Assembly (NCBI GenBank): GCA_963082975.1
Contig: OY720346.1
Location: forward strand, 25,414,720 to 25,478,719
Length of the DNA: 64,000 nucleotides
Direction: 5' to 3'
Origin: Labia minor
Lineage: Eukaryota; Arthropoda; Insecta; Dermaptera; Spongiphoridae
The translations under genes and the position numbers were made by a program. This document shows positions 57,266 through 64,000 of this stretch, piece after piece (position 1 is the first letter of the stretch; each line of letters begins with the position of its first letter). The notes under the pieces were generated by a model, which made no database searches, was not told the DNA's origin, and saw nothing but the letters and a program-made list of their open reading frames with translations.

Positions 57266-59441
57266 GTAAATAATAATCACATCAAATAATATCCTGATCA
57301 TTAAGAAAATTATAAAGTATTAATTCTTCTCTGAATATTAAAAAAAGAGTTTGTTTTGTCAAAGTTTTACACAATAATAAGATCAACTAAAAAATTTAAT
57401 TGAAAATAAATTTAAGGCGGGATTTTTAAAATTATATTTAAAGTTCATCAAATTTTATCGGTAATAATTACTTTTTATTATGTTCTTTTTTCTTTATAAA
57501 CTATATATATATATATATTTAATATAATTGCATATTTTTATCAAGTATATTTCATAAATATTCTAATTTTATTTTAATATAAATGTATAAACCCGATATT
57601 ACTCTTGTCAGCCGAAGAATAATCACTGTAACTAAATTAAATTAATTACCTTATTTTAATGTAACATCATCTTGAAATTTTATCTATAAATTTATTTATA
57701 AATTGGTGAATTTAAGGTTTTTTTAAAATTTTCAAAATGACAAAAAATTGTCATAAAGAAATCACTTGTAAAATAAAAACAATAATATAAAATAATACAT
57801 TAATGTAATAAGAAAGTTGAAATTTTTTTTCCATTTTCTTACAAAAATATTATGGGTTGTGATATTTCATTTCTTTTCATCATTAGTGATGTTAAACTCT
57901 GCAATTGAATATTCTATAATTTAAAATAGATTTTCTTCATTGGCAACAATTTTATAATTATATTTATATTAACATTCTGCCAAATGTATTCGTATATGAA
58001 AAAGTATTACTCATCTGCGCTTGAACTTATATATATATATATATATATTATTTTAATCTTTTATTTAAATTTCAAAGTAATCTATATAGACTTAATCAAT
58101 AAAAATTAATAAAAAATCTTTATTATGGCATGTCGGATCATTTTAATTAAAAAAATACATAGGTTTGGGTTGAACTTTGCACTTAATTTATATTACTAAT
58201 TTCTATTCACACACCAAGTGTCTATTTTCAGTTTTCATTTTTCGCTTTTTGACATTCAAAAAGTTAACAAAACAGTAGTTTAAACTAATTAACTCAATAT
58301 TTTAGTTTTAATTTCATTATGTTAGAGGACGATGAAAAATAGTATATAATTCTTTAATTAAATTAATTTAATTACTTTTATTATATTTAATTATGATTAA
58401 AAACAAGTTTTCGGTTTTTCACATTGTCTTTTTTCCTACTCTTCCCTTAATATTTTGAATTTAACCATTTTAGAATTCAAATAAATAATATAATTAACTA
58501 TAATAAAACGACATAAATAAAATACAACTATTTATCATAGATTATATAAAACATCTATGTAATTATTTGAAAAATATATATAATATTAAGAAAATTTTAA
58601 TTTATTTTTAATATTCATGTTGCAGAAGCAAAAGAGAAACAACCTGGGATGAAATGAATATCATAGCAACCCATCATCCCCCTGATAAAGATTATGGACA
58701 CATGAAAATTGAAGAACCTAAAACTCCATATAATTGGGTTGTTCCAGAAGAAGAAATTGATGGCGTCGATCCATCACTTTTAGCAGAAAAGTAAACTTAA
58801 TTTTTTTACTGATTTGAAAATTTATAAGATATTGAATTGTTAAAACTCTCTTTAGAATTAAAATGGGTGCCGATATGTTGCCTAAAGCCCTTCAGAAAAC
58901 TGAAGAAGATTCAGATGATGATGAAGATGAAACCCCGGAGCAAAGAGGTGAACATCTCCTAAACTGATAAGATTTTATATTACATACTTAATCCGGATTT
59001 GTTACGTTTCTCGACTCTTCTCCGTACTGTCTCAATCTTTCTCGATCCTGACTCTTGTTCACTTAAATTCCTGGATCATTGCCTCATCCAGATCGTCCAT
59101 TAAACATTAAATTAATAAAAAACATAAATTGAAGAAATGATATAAACTCTAATAATATTTTTTTGTTTATTGTTTAATATTTTATAGCTCAAAGAAAATT
59201 ATTCGAAAGTAAACGCAAAGCACATTACAACGAGTTCCAAGCTGTCAAATTAGCTCGTAAATTAATGGAAGAAGAAGAAGAAGATGATGAGGAAGAAGAA
59301 GAAGAAGAATGTGCTTCCTCTTCAACCTTCGCAATAGCATCTTCTCCACCACCAGGCAAGACCAGAAATAATTCGAATTTGAAAAATCCTAAATACCTTT
59401 CTAAAATCCATTGTCAATGTTGTGGACGACATAAAAAATGA
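57183..59441 (+). CDS. PPP1R2: Protein phosphatase 1 inhibitor 2 (4 exons)
   Basis: Exons 57183-57265, 58626-58790, 58856-58947 and 59188-59441 join in phase to 197 residues, close to the 205 of the human protein. Inhibitor 2 binds and holds the PP1 catalytic subunit inactive until phosphorylated by GSK3. KGILK (residues 11-15) is the first PP1-docking motif. W-DEMNI (35-40) followed by [20 protein letters not shown] contains Thr61, the equivalent of the GSK3 site in PxTP. KAHYNE (124-129) with AVKLARKLM is the helix that covers the PP1 active site. A long Glu/Asp run follows. The C-terminus ([12 protein letters not shown]) is unusual, Cys-rich and basic. The protein is cytoplasmic and nuclear in other animals. 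A possible alternative last exon lies at 60232. Confidence 0.9.
58626..58790 (+). CDS. PPP1R2: PPP1R2 exon 2
   Basis: Starts [20 protein letters not shown], then [17 protein letters not shown]. Acceptor GTTGCAG, donor GTAAAC. Confidence 0.92.
58856..58947 (+). CDS. PPP1R2: PPP1R2 exon 3
   Basis: [20 protein letters not shown] and acidic [13 protein letters not shown]-rich and TP-containing, like the CK2 region of inhibitor 2. Confidence 0.87.
59188..59441 (+). CDS. PPP1R2: PPP1R2 exon 4
   Basis: [20 protein letters not shown], then KLARKLM, an acidic run of about 15 residues, a Ser/Pro stretch, and [13 protein letters not shown]. An AG|GCAAG inside it (59355-59359) could serve as a GC donor. 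Confidence 0.87.
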
Positions 59442-59926
59442 ATATAAAAAACTTTTAAAACATCAATAACAAAATCTAATTATTATTATATCACAATTTG
59501 TATAAAAAAATTTAATTAAAATTTTATGTATTATTTCAAATTAATATTTTTAAATAACTTTAAATAGCATGATATATACATATATATATTATATTTAAAA
59601 TAAATATTCTTATGATATATGTTTTATTTAAAAATATTTTTGTTAAATAGACAATAAATTAATATTTTTTAATTAATTTCTAAAACTCTTATAAAAATTA
59701 TAAAAATATTTTTAGCTAATTTTATATATATTTTATAATTAAAAAGATTAGACTTATTTTAAAAATAAACTTTATTTATTTTATTTAATTAAAAAATTAT
59801 TGCAATTTATAACGGTAATATTGTAATATTATTTAAATTATCAAATAACGTATTAGACATTTATATACTTAATTAAATTTATTTAAATATAAAACAAATT
59901 ATGTATATATTTAAAAACTAATTTGA
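59442..59926. other. 3' flank of PPP1R2
   Basis: AT-rich. AATAAA at about 59599-59604 could be the poly(A) signal. Confidence 0.4.
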
Positions 59927-60161
59927 TGCTACTCAGAAACCGAAGCGATTAACTCCAATTTTTAAAATTTTGATAGTAATGTAATGTAATGTAATCTGCA
60001 ACATATGAAGTGAATAATGAGCTTGATAATCTTAATATTGCAATGCAATATACATTTTTCTGTAATCAATTACCCTGAATTTCCTACAAGCTGTGAACTT
60101 TGGGCTTCATTTTCTCAATTTGTTTATATGTGGAGTTAATCGCTTTGGCTTCTAAGTGGCA
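59927..60161. repeat. Foldback element with 31-bp inverted ends
   Basis: 59927-59957 and 60131-60161 are inverted copies with a few transitions. The innermost part, GCGATTAACTCCA, is perfect. The 235-bp unit resembles a MITE, but no clear target duplication is seen. It lies between the stop of PPP1R2 and the possible alternative last exon. Confidence 0.65.
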
Positions 60162-60231
60162 CATATAGCAAATTAAACATTTATTTTTTATTTATTTTTT
60201 AATAATATTTATTAATTCTCTTTTTTCCAGA

Positions 60232-60250
60232 ATCAACTGATTTGTGAGAA
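60232..60250 (+). CDS. PPP1R2: Possible alternative last exon of PPP1R2
   Basis: TTTTTTCCAG at 60222-60231 is the best acceptor in the region. If joined to the GC donor inside exon 4 (phase 1), the frame reads PPPESTDL-stop in place of the Cys-rich tail. GC-AG introns are rare but real and the donor fits AG|GCAAG. This is speculative. Confidence 0.25.
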
Positions 60251-60481
60251 ATATAGCTTACATTAAGCTGAAGATTCTTTACCAACCTGAAAAGACACCA
60301 ACCACTGGCTTAAAAATGGTTTGGTTTGTTTGGAACTTTTAAATTCATTTTAACTTTATACATATTTTTTTTAATCAACAGTTTTCCATTTAAACAAGTC
60401 TGGTACTTAAGACTTATTCTATTAAAAATATAAATTTATATATATTTAATATAAATAAAATATAAAATTTATATATGTTTG

Positions 60482-60591
60482 CTCCGGTTACAATAAACCT
60501 CTAGTTTTTTATTTATTTAATAAAATATATTAAATATATATATATATAAATATATGATATATTTATAAATATAAGTACCTTATAACCGGAG
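60482..60591. repeat. Small element with 9-bp inverted ends
   Basis: CTCCGGTTA at 60482-60490 and its reverse complement at 60583-60591 enclose an AT-rich palindromic centre. It could be a tiny MITE. No target duplication could be established. Confidence 0.35.
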
Positions 60592-61186
60592 TAATGTATA
60601 ATTTTTATAGTTCTTTCGATTATTATCTATTTTTTGGCAGCTCGAGATTGTTCGAGGGAGGCAATAAGTAAAATATAAACTAATTAAAATATAATCGTTG
60701 TTGATAAACATATAAGATTAAAATGATTAATTTATTATTTATTTAACTTATTTTTCTTATTGCTTCCTTAGTGAACTCCATTTATAATAATAAAGAAATT
60801 ATATACTTATATAAAAATAGAAATATCACATTCACTTAAAAAGTTTTTAAAAAACAATTAATATTAATTAATGAATTTTTAAGTACTCATAAATATTATT
60901 TCTTGGGATATATATATTTTATATTATTTACCCTTGCTGCCATAAAACCATTAATAAACAATGAGGCTTAATATTACTTTTAAACAATAATTACTATTAT
61001 ATAATTAATACCTATATATAAAACTTTTTATACTTATGTATAAAAAATATATATACATATTAGTTTATAAAAAGTATATTTTTATTTCTACTAATTGTAA
61101 TTATTATACACTTTTTTGATTTTATATTTATCATTTCTTGTCAAGGTTTTCAATCGTGACAAACAAAATTTCTATATTTTTTTCTT

Positions 61187-61220
<34 letters not shown>

Positions 61221-64000
61221 TTTAATTTATCCATTCATTAATAAAATGCATTTAATAATTTAAAATATTTTAAATCCCTCATGATATTTATAAAATATAA
61301 TATATTAAATCAAAATATAACTAATAAAAATATGTCTGTGATAATTTTTAGTTTTTTTTTATTCCTTAAAATTTAAAATTTAATTTTTATTTCTATAAAC
61401 TAAAATAATCTAACCTTAATAAATTTAGAATAAAATTAATAATTAAATGATTTCAATAATAATGGTATTCGAATAATATGAAATAAACTATTCCTTGTAG
61501 TATTCTTTTTTAGAATATTAATCATCAGATAATCATTTATTTGCTTATACATTTTATTAAATCAAAATAATATTAACAAAATTACATTAAATTAATTGTT
61601 TCTCGAAATATTTAGAAATTTTTTTTAATTAACATAAACTAAATTTTTTCTAGTCTTAGTTCATTAAAATCACTAACTCTGATAGAATAATAAAACCCCG
61701 GGACCATTTCTCTATGTAAGAATCTCAAATCAAATAATAATCTCACAATTATTATAAAATTAATAGCTAGTTTCCTATAAATTTTAAATATAAGCAAAAA
61801 TTTGTGAAAGGCCTTAAAAAAGCTTCATTAGAATATTAAATGAATTAAAATTTAGTTTATATTAAAAAGCAATAATAGAGAAATTTATCGATATAGATTA
61901 TTAATTATTTTTAGAAAATTAAATAATATTAGTGCTCATTGTAGTTATTAAATGATTTTAAATAATCTACTAGATATGTATTCATACATTTTTATCTAAT
62001 CTACATAGAAAATATAAAAAGTACTCACTATTTGTATAAAAAATTGATTAAATATTGCTAATTTTCCTGATAAAGAAACTAATCTTTATATTAAAATAAA
62101 TTTTACAACGCTGATTAATCAAAGAATATATAAAAGTAATATTCAATAATAAAATATAATACTTCTGTTTTTTTTTATATTTCTATAATTTTTTTTCCTT
62201 ATGAATATTTTTTATTTTTCAATTTTTAAAAAAATACTTTTTAATAATTTTGATTAATTTTAATATTATTATTACTTTTATTTACGTTTATTATATAGTA
62301 CATTATAAATTTTGTATTAATAAAATAGTTGCTCCTCCTGCTTTTGATCTCTAGACAGCTCTTCCTTCACCTTGTTAGTTGTGAATAGTATTAATATTTT
62401 CTCGAAGGTCTGAATGTATCATTTCTTCTATATATTTATTTCTCATTACAGTATAAAAGCTTGAATTATTATCATTTGTTTGTTTTCTTATTCATTCAAA
62501 TCGCAATCCTTTGTTTTATATTATCAGTGCTTCCGCTCCATTCCTTTAATTTGCTCTATCCATTATTAAGATTCCAAGTAAAACTCCCTAAATTTCACAA
62601 ATGTGAACAGAACACTTATCTCTCACTCAATTATTGCTAATATATTAGTATCAATATTTTAATTTATTATATAGTGTTGCGTGATTTTAAATTTGAATAT
62701 AATTACCTATACACAAGTTCAATATAAGGTAATTGAATTTGTACTGGTACTAAGAATATAGTTTATACTAGCTATAATAATTATAGTTTTGGTTATGGTA
62801 ACTCGGACTGCGTTTTTAATTTCGTTGGGATAAGGTCAATTACCTTTTTTTTCAATTTTTGGGAGGATTATTCCAAAAAACAAAATTTAGATTATTATTA
62901 TTATTTTTTATATTAATAAAATATCATAATCAAATATAATAACAAATATTTTTAATAACATTATTAACATTATTACTATAAATATAATGAATAACACTCT
63001 TAACATTGATAATTCTATTTAGTTTTTATTTGTATCAGGGGCGGTGAGAGAACGTTAGACGGGAAGTTAGAAGGTTTTGAGGATATTGATCTCTTATAAT
63101 AAAAAATTATTTTAATTAAAATTTGATTAAAATTGTATTCTCTCAAGTCTTCAAAATTTTTCTTAGAAAAAAAATTAGAACTTATTTATTAAACTGTTTT
63201 TTCTCTCAGTGCACTTGATTTTCCTTAAATATAAATCGAATTCAATATTTTATATATATATATCTTTTATTTACCTATATAAATTATTACATAGAATAAT
63301 TATTAATTGACCTTTTTTAATTCCTAGGTTACTTCTGTATAAATTATGAACAAACTTGTGATCGTACTTCATTGTCATAATATTAAAATTATGTTTCGGA
63401 AGATAAGTGTAAGGTGTGTTATCTAGAGAAATAAATAAAATAAAAAATTTTGTTGTTTTTGTTATAAAAAAAATTGTATAATTTAATTATCTTTATATTA
63501 CTTATTTAAAATCTAATTAATATTGAAATAAATAATTAATATTTAGTTTATAATATCTCCACATTTTATACATATGCAAAATTACGAAAATCACTTAGAA
63601 TACCTGGGAGAAATTTTAATCTACCATTCACTGGTGATCTCATCTTGAGTGGAAGGGGGTTATTATATATTAATTAAACCCTCTCCTATGTCCATATATA
63701 AATACTACATATACCTAATGCTTACATCATTAAGATATGTTTTTATATAAATTTAAATACATTTAAATAAATTTTAAGAAAATAAAAAAAATTTAAAGAA
63801 TTTATATATTTATTTTTTTTATTATTTATGGTAAATGAAATATAAGAACATTAAAAAAATGAATAGAAATGATTACATTATTTTTTCTGTTAAGATAAAA
63901 AATATCAAAGTGATATATCAGCATTCAAATGTCATGGCCTCTATTCGTTTGAATTAATAAATTGAAAATATATTTTTCGTCTTTGGAATTAATTCAAGTT
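60592..64000. other. 3.4 kb AT-rich sequence, nothing recognised
   Basis: A (TA)n tract lies near 61190-61215. No exon, transposon end or shared repeat was found. Confidence 0.45.

Noticed and set aside
63036..63075. hAT-like end starting CAGGGGCGG
   Set aside because: No matching inverted end or target duplication nearby.
1..64000. CRISPR array, prophage, operon or bacterial defence system
   Set aside because: No spaced direct repeats, ribosome binding sites or compact gene blocks; introns and poly(A)-tailed elements show a eukaryotic genome.

Overview
This window looks like nuclear DNA of an arthropod, probably an insect. It is very AT-rich, the two recognisable host genes are cut by short AT-rich introns with GT-AG sites, and the transposons (Jockey-like LINE, mariner, hAT, TTAA-flanked MITE, tRNA-like SINE) fit an arthropod genome. 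I cannot name the species. I see no operons, rRNA, tRNA, CRISPR array, plasmid or phage genes.

Layout. 1-46 kb is gene-poor and holds layered transposons. An apparently complete LINE with two intact ORFs lies at 2538-6900, flanked by 10-bp direct repeats. A decayed second LINE lies at 12094-13029. A complete hAT transposon with an open 619-residue transposase and an 8-bp target duplication spans 16125-19333. A shrunken mariner lies at 34313-35201, and a second mariner relic at 40841-42020 is split by a small hAT derivative. Five copies or pieces of a 3'-anchored dispersed repeat, two SINE copies and a TTAA-flanked foldback MITE fill in. Between them is AT-rich sequence in which I see nothing coding.

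The host genes are in 46.7-59.5 kb. A 13-exon minus-strand gene (46761-56447) encodes an ortholog of VCPIP1/VCIP135, the OTU-family deubiquitinase that works with the p97 ATPase. All exon phases join cleanly into 891 residues. Diverging from it, with about 735 bp between start codons, is a 4-exon plus-strand gene (57183-59441) for protein phosphatase 1 inhibitor 2 (PPP1R2, 197 residues). Both are reconstructed from splice sites and family motifs. Three candidate orphan exons (near 1.2, 44.4 and 45.9 kb) may belong to further genes. The introns of the deubiquitinase gene carry pieces of at least two LINE types and other repeats.

I do not find a convincing undescribed system. The most useful observations are the potentially active LINE and hAT, the small hAT derivatives that keep a relic of the transposase C-terminal domain, the divergent VCPIP1/PPP1R2 pair, a duplicated copy of the VCPIP1 stop and poly(A) region inside its own intron, and a possible GC-AG alternative last exon in PPP1R2.
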